Shown here piece by piece: positions 55,401 to 64,000 of a stretch of 64,000 nucleotides of DNA. Below the pieces are notes generated by a model, which was given only the letters and a program-made list of their open reading frames with translations, made no database searches and was not told the origin of the DNA. Positions within the stretch are counted from its first letter, which is position 1; each line of letters opens with the position of its first letter. The position numbers were made by a program, and so were the translations under genes. The stretch is from assembly GCA_905178155.1 (NCBI GenBank), contig CAJINV010000007.1, positions 606,358 through 670,357 on the forward strand. The letters run 5' to 3'. The stretch comes from Amoebophrya sp. A120. Taxonomy: Eukaryota; Sar; Dinophyceae; Syndiniales; Amoebophryaceae.

Positions 55401-58400
55401 TCCCTCTCCCGACGACAGGGAAGGACCAGAGGAAACGACGGAGAAAGTGCCATGCTGCGTCGACGGCGGTATTCAGGCAAAAACAGAAAAACTACACACA
55501 TCCTGTGCACCACTAGCACTTCCAGAAGATGCTGTGAAAAAGGATGACACGAAAAAGTCCCGGACCTTCGAGGAACCCACTGCATCGCCGATGCCAAAAT
55601 CTACTCCGGCTGCTGCGTCGAATGTTAAAGCGAAGAAGAAGAACGGGAACAAGAGCGGGACGAACAAGCAGGCAGAAGAACAAAGCAAAAGTTCTCGTAC
55701 GCAGATCGCGGCTGACATTTCTTCTCCTACGCGCCACCACACGACCAGCGAAGACGTGTTAATACAGGAAGAAGCCAGCACACTAGCAGGAGAAGAAGTC
55801 ATTGCCGTGAACGATCACGGGATTCCGGAAGTTTTGCCAGGATTGCTGTTTTATCAACTGCAAAAATGTCTGGGTCTGGATGAATGCATGTTCGTCATGC
55901 TTGTCTGGCATGACTCTTAAATCTGTCATGCACATTACCCAAGAGCCGGAGCCCCATTTTTCTGTCATGCAGAGACGCAGCCTGTCATGCAGAATAGGCA
56001 ACACCTGGAAGCTCATAAACTTGTCATGCTGAGCCAGCACTTGTGGCCTCCTCGTGATACGCCACTCAGCATCACAAGTTTCCAGACCCAGACACTTTTG
56101 CATTTGATATGTTTTCCTACAACAAAAGACTCCCACTGACCACCTGGGACGACCCGGTCATTGAGAGATTTTTCAAGGAAATCGAAGCCGAGGCCGAGAA
56201 GATCTTGAATCTGAAAACTTCCAAAAGCACACAGAAGGATATAACCCGCTCAGGTGTTACAATCTCAAACGTTACAATAGAGTTTGCAACTTGTGTTGCA
56301 TGATGCGCATGACTGACTCGCAGAGGGCTCCACTCTCTGCAATACAAATTTCGCCAGATTGTAGTGGGGTTTGGGACTCCGGAGCTTGTCATGCGCAATC
56401 CTATGAGAGTGGGCTAGAACATGCACTCTTGCATCACAGATTTCCATATTCTATTGTAACGTTTGAGATTGTAGCAGCTGAGCGGGTTATAAAGGACCTT
56501 ATCCGCAAGCAGCTGGCGGATAAGAACTACGCGAAGAAAACTTTGCAGGAGCTTTTACCGAAGGCGCGGTGGGAAATTCTAGAGGGAAAGGCACGGCTGG
56601 AAGAGTTTTATTCCAACAAAAAGAGGGAAATAACGGAAAGGCTGACCATTTCTGCACAACAGGGTGATGGACAAGAACACCAGATGACGGTAGACCAACT
56701 CTACGACGCGGCTGTGGCGGAGGCGCGGGATCTCAGCAGCGAGGAAATTGCGGAAAAGATACTAAGACCGGATGTCAAGCGGGCTTTCAGCAAAATTGGG
56801 AATGTCATATCTCGTCAGCGGAACAAAATCCTGCCGCGGGAGTCCGAGGTTATCAAGTATCGCAAGAACAAACTGTTTCACTGTGAACTTGTGATGCATA
56901 GAATGGAGCACAGAACGATTTGTCTTGCTACAGCTGCAAGACATCGGATTTTTAGGCGTGTTTTCCCTGCTTTGGAAGCACGCATGGCAAATTTTCTGTG
57001 TCATGTGTAACAAATTTGTGATGCAGATCTTGCAAAGCCATCACAGTGAAACAGTTTTTTCGTGGGATATCAAGACGGGCGTTTTTAAAGAAGCCAGCAC
57101 CGGGTTGTTGATGTGGGTGGACGTGTATCAAATGCAAAAATGTCTGGGTCTCGAAGAATGCAAGTTTCTCATGCTTGTCGGGCATGACTCGAGAATCTGT
57201 GTTGCATAAAGCACGAAGAAGCCCTCTTACCTGTCATGCAAAAACGCAGTTTGCCATGCGGAATACGTAAGACATGGCAGCCAAAAAATTTGTCATGCAT
57301 AGCTGCGTATTGCAGTGCGTCTATCATTCACTTTTAGCATTACAAGTTTCCAGACCCAGACATATTTGCAATCCATAACGTGGCGGGCAGCAGCGCAGAG
57401 AAAAGACAGACGAAAGCGGGTCTGCAAAGCATGATGCGGGGGAGGATTGTCGTTGAGGTAGACGAAGCGGACGCGGTTTGGTCGAAAGAAAGGATGGAGG
57501 AACGGAAGCAAAGACGGACGGAAGTGGCGTTGGAAGATTCAAAGGTCCAAGAGCAATTGCAGCTGAAAGAAGCGCCAACTACAAAAGACCGTACAACGGC
57601 CCGCGTGGAGCAGCTACAGGCTCCAGCCGACACTACTTCTGCGCACCACGCAGTAGAAGAACCACGGGCAGATGAAGGCTCTGTTGCGGCAGCACCTAGA
57701 AGGGAAGCAGAGATGATGGTGGAGGCAGAGCCGAGTGCGATAAACCGTGGTGATGAAAAAATTGCTTCACAGGTGGACGTTGCTCCACAGGTGGACGAGC
57801 CGGGTAGAAATGTTCAACCACAACCATTACCACCTTCCGCAAGCACTCCTGTCGTCGCACAACTTGGGAAGAAGGCGCAGAGGAAGGCCAAAGCGAAGGC
57901 CCGAGCGAACAACGGCGAGAATAATAACCACACAAATAAATCCGACACAGCTCCTACAACCGCTGCAGACGGAGCTACAGCTGAAGGATCGGAGAGTATG
58001 ACGGGACCACCAACAAAAAAGAGCACAGGTGAAAAAAATCAAATCCGCGAAGTAGTACCTACAAATATGAACAAGCACGGTTTTCCGGAAACCCTTCCCG
58101 CGTTGCTCTATTCTTACGAGCGGTTTCTCCCCTTAACCAGTTGGGACGATCCGAAACTGACGCAAATTTTAGCCGACATCGAGGAACACGCCAACCGGAA
58201 TCTGGGGCGCAAGACCAGCGCTTTGGGGCGCAGTTTGGCGGCGCAACACCAACAACTTCTAACGGGGGCGCAGCAGCAACCAGGTGGAGGTCAACACCAG
58301 CTCGCCCAGCAATGCCGGGGCGGACTCCGGGGGAGCTTCGGGAGCAGCGTGGCGACGAGACAGGCGTTGTCGGAGAAACACTATGCTCAGAAGACGATTG

Positions 58401-61400
58401 ACAAATTACTCCCCGAGGCGTACGCCGAAATTGAAGAGCAGAAAAAGCGGCTTCTCGCGTTTAACAAAGAGCACAGCAAAAAGGGAAAGCGAAACGAACT
58501 CTTCACGGAGGAAGAATTTGTGCAGATGATTCTCGCGCAGGAGAATGGCGGTCCCCCGCGGGCCTACGAGAAATTTGGCAACAAACTGGTGCGCGTGAAC
58601 AACGATTCGCTTACTGGCTGCGACACGGAACTAATCCCAACCGGGGTGCTGAAGGAGAGACAAACCGGGCTTTTGATGTGGATGGATATCAAAACGGCCA
58701 ACGCAACAAGGATTCTGACCAACTCGACCGTGACCACCCTGGGCGGCACGTTGCGGGTTGAGAGGGACGAGTCGGATCCGGTGGAGCTCGCAACGAAGAT
58801 TGAGTCGGTGAAAGACGTATCCTGCGCAAAAGTATCGTACTCGTATTGCAGTCATGCATTACACATCCTGTTCTTAAGGTAAATCAGCATTACAAATTTT
58901 ATTTCTCATCATGCTGAGTAAAGTTGTATATGCATTTATACGAGTGCGATACTTTCGCAATGCATAAGACGGGCGGAGTAAGGAGCACGTGTTGGTGGAG
59001 CAAGAAGATGTTGTCGGAAAAAATCAATCTCCCGTTGTGCCAGAAATTCTTGCATCAGGAGCTGCATCCTCTTCAAATGCAAACCCGTGCTCTGGCTCTA
59101 GCTTCTCTGCGACACAAAGACAAGCGTCCCCCGAGCGAACGGGTGTTGTGGCCTGTTCCGGACAAGATGAAGTAGAAGCATCACAGCCTCTGCTGGCGCT
59201 GAAACAGGACGCCCCTTCCTCTGTGGAATCACCACCGGGTGTAACAACTGTGCCAACATCGTATGTCGCTAATCAGGAGCCAGTACAATGCGGCGGTACA
59301 ACAGCTGTGGCAGGAAAACTATCTTCTTCACCAGCAGTTGCGCATGCTGCAAGTCAGCAGGGTAGTAATACTCCCGTAAGATTACACGACGACCCCTCGT
59401 GTGGCAATACGCAAGTCATCAAACAACCCCCTCTCGAGGACGACCAGGAGCAGGCACAAGCAGAACTGCCGGCCGCGCCTTCTGCTGCAGAAGAATTGCA
59501 GTCGGTTCTAGCAAATGGAGCTGCGACAGAAGTGGGAAGGCACGACCTCGAGCACCATGAGCACCAGCATCACGGCACGCAGACAGTTTCACCCACTGAA
59601 GCCGAGGCGGAGGAGGATGCTTTGTCCGTGCAACTGGCTGCAAAGCTGTCGCTCAATGACACAACAGCTACTTGTCCTTCGCCGATTCTAGTTAATTCCC
59701 ATCATCATGAAAAAGATGAAACAACTTCTACCTCCGCACCACAAGCAGATGGCGAAAGATCGGTCCAAAGCAGGTCGTACAAGAAGCTCGGGTCTGTCGC
59801 GCGGTTATTTCACCACATTGGGATTTTCACCACGGTGCTCCCTCATGAGAAAGAACAAGAAATCCGCCGCTTCGAGAACTTCAGGCGGTCACTTGACGGT
59901 TATGACAGTGCACAGCTCCCCCCCCCCCTCATTTGTAAGTATGGCATGAACAGCAATACAAACACCAGCACACGTGGAGCCTGTACATGACAAATTTATG
60001 TGCCTGATGTAGTACTGTTTTGGCTTCCAGAATCTGTCTTGCAAACAGTGCCACAACGCACCGACTGGATTTGAGGTTTTGCATGACAAACGAGGGGGAG
60101 GGGGAGTTGTGCACTCTCATACCGGTTCTTCGAACAAACAACATCAAACTCTACTTCAGCAGTTTGATTTCTTCCGCGGACGGCAGGCCAACTACTGGAC
60201 ACTGACCGCTATCGAAACCTACTTGCGGTTTTTGGAGTACGAGCTAGAGAGGGAAGAAGATCAACATGCCGGAGCCAACTACTCGAGTCCTAACGCAACT
60301 GGTGCTGGTAGTCACGGAGCAGGCGCAGGTGTCGTGTCTCCTTCTGGTGGGAAGCAAAGCAGTTCGGGCAAGGAAGATGTGGGGAAGAAGAAGAGCCTTT
60401 TTGCTCGCCTAATCGGTAGAAGCAGCTCGTCTTTGGTGCGAACGACAAGGGGAGGCCCCTCAGGAGAGGATGCTGCAGTGTTGCGAAACACGGCGAAAAT
60501 AAACGAGGATATTCCCGCGACAAGTGCTAGGGCCGCTCCTGCGGCGATTGCAAGTAGCACGATGAAAACAGCGAGCAGGCTCTTGACCGAGAAGCACATC
60601 CGAGAAGCGCGCGAAGAGTTGATGCTGATAAAAAACCACAACGCCAAAAATTGTGCGGTTCAGGAGCATGACAAAGACCAGAAATTCCAGATTGTCGGCT
60701 GGACTAACTACCTGACCGAACATCTCCGCTTACCGTGGGGGGAGTTTGTGACCCTGTCCCAGGTGGAGGCATATCAAATGCATAAATGTCTGGGTCTGGA
60801 AACATGTGATGCTGGGTGTCGTATCATGATGAGGGCACAAGTGCTGGCTCAGCATGACAAGTCTCTGAGCTTCTAGGTGTTGCCTATTCTGCATGACAAA
60901 CTGCATTTCTGCATGACAGAAAAGCTGGGTATCCGGGTAGACCAGGGCCCCTGCTCAGACCAGGGCCCCTGGGACCAGGGCCCCCAGGACCAGGGCCCCT
61001 AGGACCAGGGCCCCTAGGACCAGGGCCCCTAGGACCAGGGCCCCTACGGATTGGGGCCCCTGCGGACTGAACGGCATCCCGGAATCTGGTACACGGCGCG
61101 GCGCGGCCGGAAGCGGAGATGTCTACCAGCGGATCTTCCAGTCGAAATAATCTGGGCCACCAAGTAAGTATGCATGTCATGGGACTCCTAGTATCTGGCC
61201 AGGAGGTAGAAGAAGGTAGGCCACAAGTAATATGGGACGCAGTCGGCTGACTACCCAGAGCATTTCTCTCACTTTCTAGATTCCTCGACGCGCGTCGGCG
61301 TCACAAGTTCTCAGTTGTGCAGACCCAGATCTATTTACAATGCAACGGGCATCGTTTTTTTTTGTAGTCAGCCACGTACTTGAGCTTCTCCGTCTGTCTT

Positions 61401-63824
61401 TTTTGGGTGGTGTCGTTGAGGAATCTTGTGCATTTTTTTCCCTTGATGATGCTTGTCTGAACGATTATTCTGTAAATCTCCGCCGCAGCTTCGATGTAGT
61501 ATGGCAGTTTCATTCTCGGTATTTTTTCATAGCGGCGCCATCGGTGCGTATGTGGGGTACGGAAATGCGCATTTTTTCGCGGCACCGACGACGGGCGGCG
61601 GGTTGGTGCGCAGTTGTACTGTCGCGCGATAGATATCAAGGGGAACTGCTTCGCATATTTTTCCGCCTGGAAATCCAGCTGGAAACATTCGGGAAGGAGA
61701 TGCAGCCGAAGAGGAAGATGCCCTTTCAATGCATTTCCCGCTGGAATTCCAGCTCGAAACATTTGGAAAAGGCATCTGCGCTGCATTTCCGCCTGGAAAT
61801 GCAGCTGAAGGCGCCTTTTCAATGCATTTCTTGCTGGAAATCCAGCTGGAATTATTTGGAAAAGACATCCGCAGCGGATTTCCACCTGGGAATGCAGCTG
61901 CAGACGCCTTGTCAGTGCATTTCTAGACGGAAATCCAGCTGGTGGAAACATTTGGAAAAGGCATCTGCAGCGCGTTCCCACCTGGAATCGCAGCTGCAGA
62001 CGTCTTCTCAGTGCGTTTCTAGCAGGAAATCCAGCTGGTGAAAACATTTGGAAAAGGCAGTTGCAGCGCGTTTCCACCTGGAAACGCAACTGCAGATGCC
62101 TTTTCAACGCATTTCTAGCTGGAAATCCAGCTAGAAATGCACTCGGTAACCAAATCAAAGCAAGCTTGCTCGTGACATCACACCAGGGAGATCTTGATCT
62201 CTTCCCCCGTCCGCACCTGCGCATCCTGGGCAAAAACATGCGGGGATGTTTTTGCCCAGGTTCTGCTGCTACACGTCATGTATCTAATTATTAGGTTCTG
62301 GCTTTTATAGGAATATCAATATGCGAAGCCTTTCCATGTCATACCACGCAGATCAACACTTATGCTTTGCCTGTGCCTGTACACGTGCCCTGCCCCTGCG
62401 CGCCAAGTAACGACAAGCAGCATGAAGAGCCCAACAACTTTCCGCCGAGTCATGAAGCCAAAAATAAAGAAGCACAGTGAGACGCCACGACCGACGGGCG
62501 CCGTTTGTATTCGAAGTGTGTGTTTCCCTGCAAAAGCATTGCTCGAGCGGACCGGGATGCAGCTCAAACTGCTAACGAGAGAGATCACAAATTGCCACCA
62601 TGACCGCCAAGCTTTCCTTCGTTTGTACGTAGAGCGACGCCCCAACTTCTCCAGATCCAGACACCAGATTCCGGGATGCCAGATTCCGAGACACCGTAGG
62701 GACCCCAGTCCGTAGGGGCCCCACTCCGTAGGGGCCCCAGTCCGTAGGGGCCCCAATCTGTAGGGGCCCTGGTCCCAGGGGCCCCTATTCCAGGGGCCCT
62801 GGTCCTAGGGGCCCTGGTCCCAGGGGCCCTGGTCTACACCTTTACCGAAAAGCTGAGCTCTCGGGTAACGCGCATGACAGATTTAAGAGGCATGCCAGAC
62901 AAGCATGACAAACATGCATTCTTTCATACCCAGACATATTTGCACTTGATAAGGCACTAAACACACGACTAGCAACTACATCTGCTTCCTCTTCTTCAAC
63001 ATCCTCTTCGCCGGGGAACAAGGGCCAGAGGAAGATTTTATCCTGTGCAAAAGTATCGTACTCGTATTGCAGTGATGTAATTACAAATCTTTTTCTTAAG
63101 GTAAATCAGCATTACAAATTTTGTTTCTCATGCTGAGGAAATTTGTAATGCATTTATAAGTACGAGTGCGATACTTTTGCAATCCATAGATTTTCGGGCG
63201 CGAACATTTCCTCTTTCTCGACACCGTGAAAGACGCAGATGAGAGAATCAAAGCCGGAAATAACCCCGCTGGAAAGCATCCTGGCAACGTCGCGGTGTTC
63301 TCTTCAATAAATACAAGAGGACAGCAAAGTGCGGCTGGTGCAGATGGCCACGTTGGCTGTACTAGAGAACAAGAAGACAATTCTCAGCACACATCATTAT
63401 CGGGTGGTCTGCTGAACCATGTGAAGCAGGGAAAGTTTGCGAGTTACGAGGAAATTACGGTAACAAATGCCTTTATGAGAGTGTCAGGATTGAAATCGTC
63501 AAAGTTGAAATGATTTGCCATGCATAAAATGGATGCCAGTCGGAAGCCCACTTATCAAGCGGCGCATGACAAATTTTCCGAGCACCGGAATCCAATTTGT
63601 CATGCTGCTTAGGCCCAGAAGACTGCTTTTGTCATGCTATCTTAGCAGCTCTATTTAAAACCCTAAACAGGCTCACAATCGGCCATACTTGCCATCCCGG
63701 CAAGACAGGCGCCGCATGCTTTGCATTTTATGCATGACAAACTACTATTTCAACTTTGGCGATTTCAATCCTGACAGATCCATAGCCTTTCTGGAGAAGA
63801 TGTTGCCCAGTGTGGAGCGTGTAA
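52480..63824 (+). CDS. Giant protein with duplicated module, over 2438 residues, runs off the window
   Basis: Ten exons in the window: 52480-55851, 56115-56239, 56497-56857, 57075-57125, 57383-58817, 58973-59900, 60127-60771, 62957-63038, 63194-63473, 63790-63824. The frame opens at ATG 52480, but ATG 52822 or 52882 is likelier: the latter starts a signal-like segment (MLTISLVSSPLFWSSARPAD), and 52620-52830 has protein-like character in another frame. Then come Ser/Glu-rich stretches with a local repeat (AHTPTSSVGD, ARTPSSVGD at about 53845 and 53926). A module of about 250 residues occurs twice: GIPEVLPGLLF, RLPLTTWDDP, YAKKTLQELLP, TGLLMWVDV (55820-57125) and GFPETLPALLY, FLPLTSWDDP, YAQKTIDKLLP, TGLLMWMDI (58078-58690). 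A third ordered part is FDFFRGRQANYWTLTAIETY (about 60163). Family unknown; WDDP is a handy marker. All nine complete introns are introners. Confidence 0.8.
55852..56109 (+). mobile_element. Introner IE-A in first module copy
   Basis: Starts TATCAACTGCAAAAATGTC. DR TGTTT at 55847-55851 and 56110-56114. Joins PGLLF to SYNKRLPLTTW; the second module copy has PALLYSYERFLPLTSW without interruption. Confidence 0.88.
56240..56491 (+). mobile_element. Introner IE-E in first module copy
   Basis: TIRs TATAACCCGCTCAGGTGTTA and GCTGAGCGGGTTATA. DR AAGGA at 56235-56239 and 56492-56496. Joins KSTQKD to LIRKQLADKNY. Confidence 0.88.
56858..57067 (+). mobile_element. Introner IE-I in first module copy
   Basis: TIRs ACAAACTGTTTCACTGTGA and TCACAGTGAAACAGTTTTTT. 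DR TATCAAG at 56851-56857 and 57068-57074. The only copy of this family in the window. Joins ESEVIK to TGVFKEASTG. Confidence 0.85.
57126..57377 (+). mobile_element. Introner IE-A at the end of first module copy
   Basis: Starts TATCAAATGCAAAAATGTC and ends ATTTGCAATCCATA. DR ACGTG at 57121-57125 and 57378-57382. Joins LLMWVDV to AGSSAEKRQ. The preceding exon is 51 nt. Confidence 0.88.
58818..58967 (+). mobile_element. Introner IE-B
   Basis: TIRs GCGCAAAAGTATCGTACTCG and CGAGTGCGATACTTTCGCA. DR AGACG at 58813-58817 and 58968-58972. Joins ESVKD to GRSKEHVLVE. Confidence 0.88.
59901..60122 (+). mobile_element. Introner IE-C
   Basis: TIRs TATGACAGTGCACAGCTCCC and GGGAGTTGTGCACTCTCATA. DR CGGT at 59897-59900 and 60123-60126. 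Joins FRRSLDG to SSNKQHQTLL. Confidence 0.86.
61346..61525 (-). pseudogene. Antisense host-gene fragment carried by the insertion
   Basis: On the minus strand a protein-like piece reads LPYYIEAAAEIYRIIVQTSI and later TEKLKYVADYKKKR, then meets a degenerate IE-A left end (61344 downward: TGCATTGTAAATAGATCTGG). The plus strand is also open here, but gives a Phe/Leu/Ser/Cys-rich sequence typical of an antisense reading. I read it as a captured exon plus the start of its introner. Confidence 0.4.
61660..62140. repeat. About 108-bp tandem repeat inside the insertion
   Basis: Four to five units containing AAATCCAGCTGG, ACATTTGGAAAAGGCATC and GCATTTC. Each unit has inner inverted repeats (CCAGCTGG, TGCAGCTGCA). 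As units are multiples of three, frames stay open on both strands. Confidence 0.75.
63039..63188 (+). mobile_element. Introner IE-B
   Basis: TIRs GTGCAAAAGTATCGTACTCG and CGAGTGCGATACTTTTGCA. DR GATTT at 63034-63038 and 63189-63193. Joins GQRKIF to GREHFLFLD. Nearly identical to the copies at 58818 and 26838. Confidence 0.88.
63474..63784 (+). mobile_element. Introner IE-F
   Basis: TIRs GTGTCAGGATTGAAATCGTC and CGATTTCAATCCTGACAG. DR GCCTT at 63469-63473 and 63785-63789. Joins EITVTNAF to LEKMLPSVER. Confidence 0.86.
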
Positions 63825-64000
63825 TATCAAATGCAAAAATGTCTGGGTCTGGAAGGATGCAACTTGTGATGCTACCTCTGGACTCTACATAAAATCTGTA
63901 TTGCATGAACAGCAAAAGAGGTGTATTTTGTGCTACGCGGAGAGGGCATTTCTCATGCGGTATGAGCATCAGAAAGCCCTCGCAAAATCTCTGATGCTAG
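63825..64000 (+). mobile_element. Introner IE-A, cut by the window end
   Basis: Starts TATCAAATGCAAAAATGTC after an exon of 35 nt; interior is of the usual forward type. The right end lies beyond 64000. Confidence 0.8.

Larger units (their letters stand above)
60928..62846. mobile_element. Mutator-like (Pack-MULE-like) insertion, 1919 bp
   Basis: Nested in the introner above. The 9-bp target GAAAAGCTG flanks it at 60919-60927 and 62847-62855. Ends GGTATCCGGGTAGACCAGGG and CCCTGGTCTACACCTTTACC are inverted (GGTA, gap, GTAGACCAGGGCCCC). The arms carry (A)CCAGGGCCCCTAGG-type repeats (60942-61068) and their inverse (62693-62836). A 9-bp target duplication is typical of Mutator-like elements. No transposase frame is visible, so it is non-autonomous. 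Confidence 0.75.
60772..62951 (+). mobile_element. Introner IE-A split by a 1.9-kb insertion
   Basis: Ends TATCAAATGCATAAATGTC and CATATTTGCACTTGATA; DR AGGCA at 60767-60771 and 62952-62956. Without the insert (60928-62846) and one 9-bp duplicate it is 252 bp and matches the reverse complement of the copy at 55852. Joins VTLSQVEA to LNTRLATTSA. Confidence 0.85.

Noticed and set aside
60942-61068. Repeat array with spacers
   Set aside because: The GGGCCCC units are short and degenerate, and are mirrored at 62693-62836 as the arms of a transposon-like insertion.
61331-62239. 302-codon minus-strand frame as a repeat protein
   Set aside because: Most of it is the 108-bp tandem repeat, whose unit length is a multiple of three, so both strands stay open. 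Only the end near 61346-61525 looks coding.

Overview
The window looks like nuclear DNA of a eukaryote, most likely a parasitic dinoflagellate of the Amoebophrya (Syndiniales) type. The reason is the introns. About fifty segments that interrupt coding exons begin and end with long terminal inverted repeats (TIRs), are flanked by 3-7 bp direct repeats (DRs) of exon sequence, and lack GT-AG ends. Transposon-like introns (introners) with this structure have been reported from Amoebophrya. A minority of ordinary GT-AG introns occur beside them. No bacterial operon, CRISPR array, rRNA or tRNA was recognised.

Layout. 547-3888 (+): gene with a possible LRAT/PPPDE-like domain, two GT-AG introns and a one-base frame break. 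4889-9265 (+): intronless 1458-residue single-pass membrane protein. 10663-21546 (+): secreted or membrane giant of 3093 residues with 7 introners. 23328-32554 (+): 1180-residue fusion of a voltage-sensor domain with a class III nucleotidyl cyclase, with 19 introners and 1 GT-AG intron. 32555-37141: repeat-rich, mostly non-genic. 37142-41250 (+): Ala/Lys- then Pro/Ser-rich protein with both intron kinds. 41782-43500 (+): Gly/Lys-repeat protein with 4 introners plus one at the stop codon. 44989-47121 (+): small protein ending CMGC. 48458-49550 (-): only minus-strand gene, with damaged introners. 52480-64000+ (+): giant gene of more than 2438 residues with an internal duplicated module; it runs off the window.

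Introners are named here by TIR (labels are mine): IE-A (TGCAAAAATGTCTGGGTCTG), IE-B (GTGCAAAAGTATCGTACTCG), IE-C (AGTGCACAACTCCCCCTCCC), IE-D (AAAAAAGTGTTACAGTTACA), IE-E (CTCAAACGTTACAATCTCAA), IE-F (GTGTCAGGATTGAAATCGTC), IE-G (GAAAAATCCCCCCTCCCCAT), IE-H (GTAAAAACGTCCCCACCCC), IE-I (ACAAACTGTTTCACTGTGA), and two diverged types IE-J and IE-K. Nearly all outer ends are TAT... / ...ATA. The models assume that each intron equals the element plus one DR copy. Under that rule the 8-exon giant sums to 9282 nt and the 21-exon cyclase to 3543 nt, both exact multiples of three ending at a stop codon, which is strong internal support.

Most striking: at least nine TIR families act as introns side by side; IE-A copies sit in genes in both orientations; one copy of a duplicated protein module carries introners that the other copy lacks; two introners are separated by at most 12 exonic bases; and one introner is split by a 1.9 kb Mutator-like element with a 9 bp target duplication that carries an antisense gene fragment.
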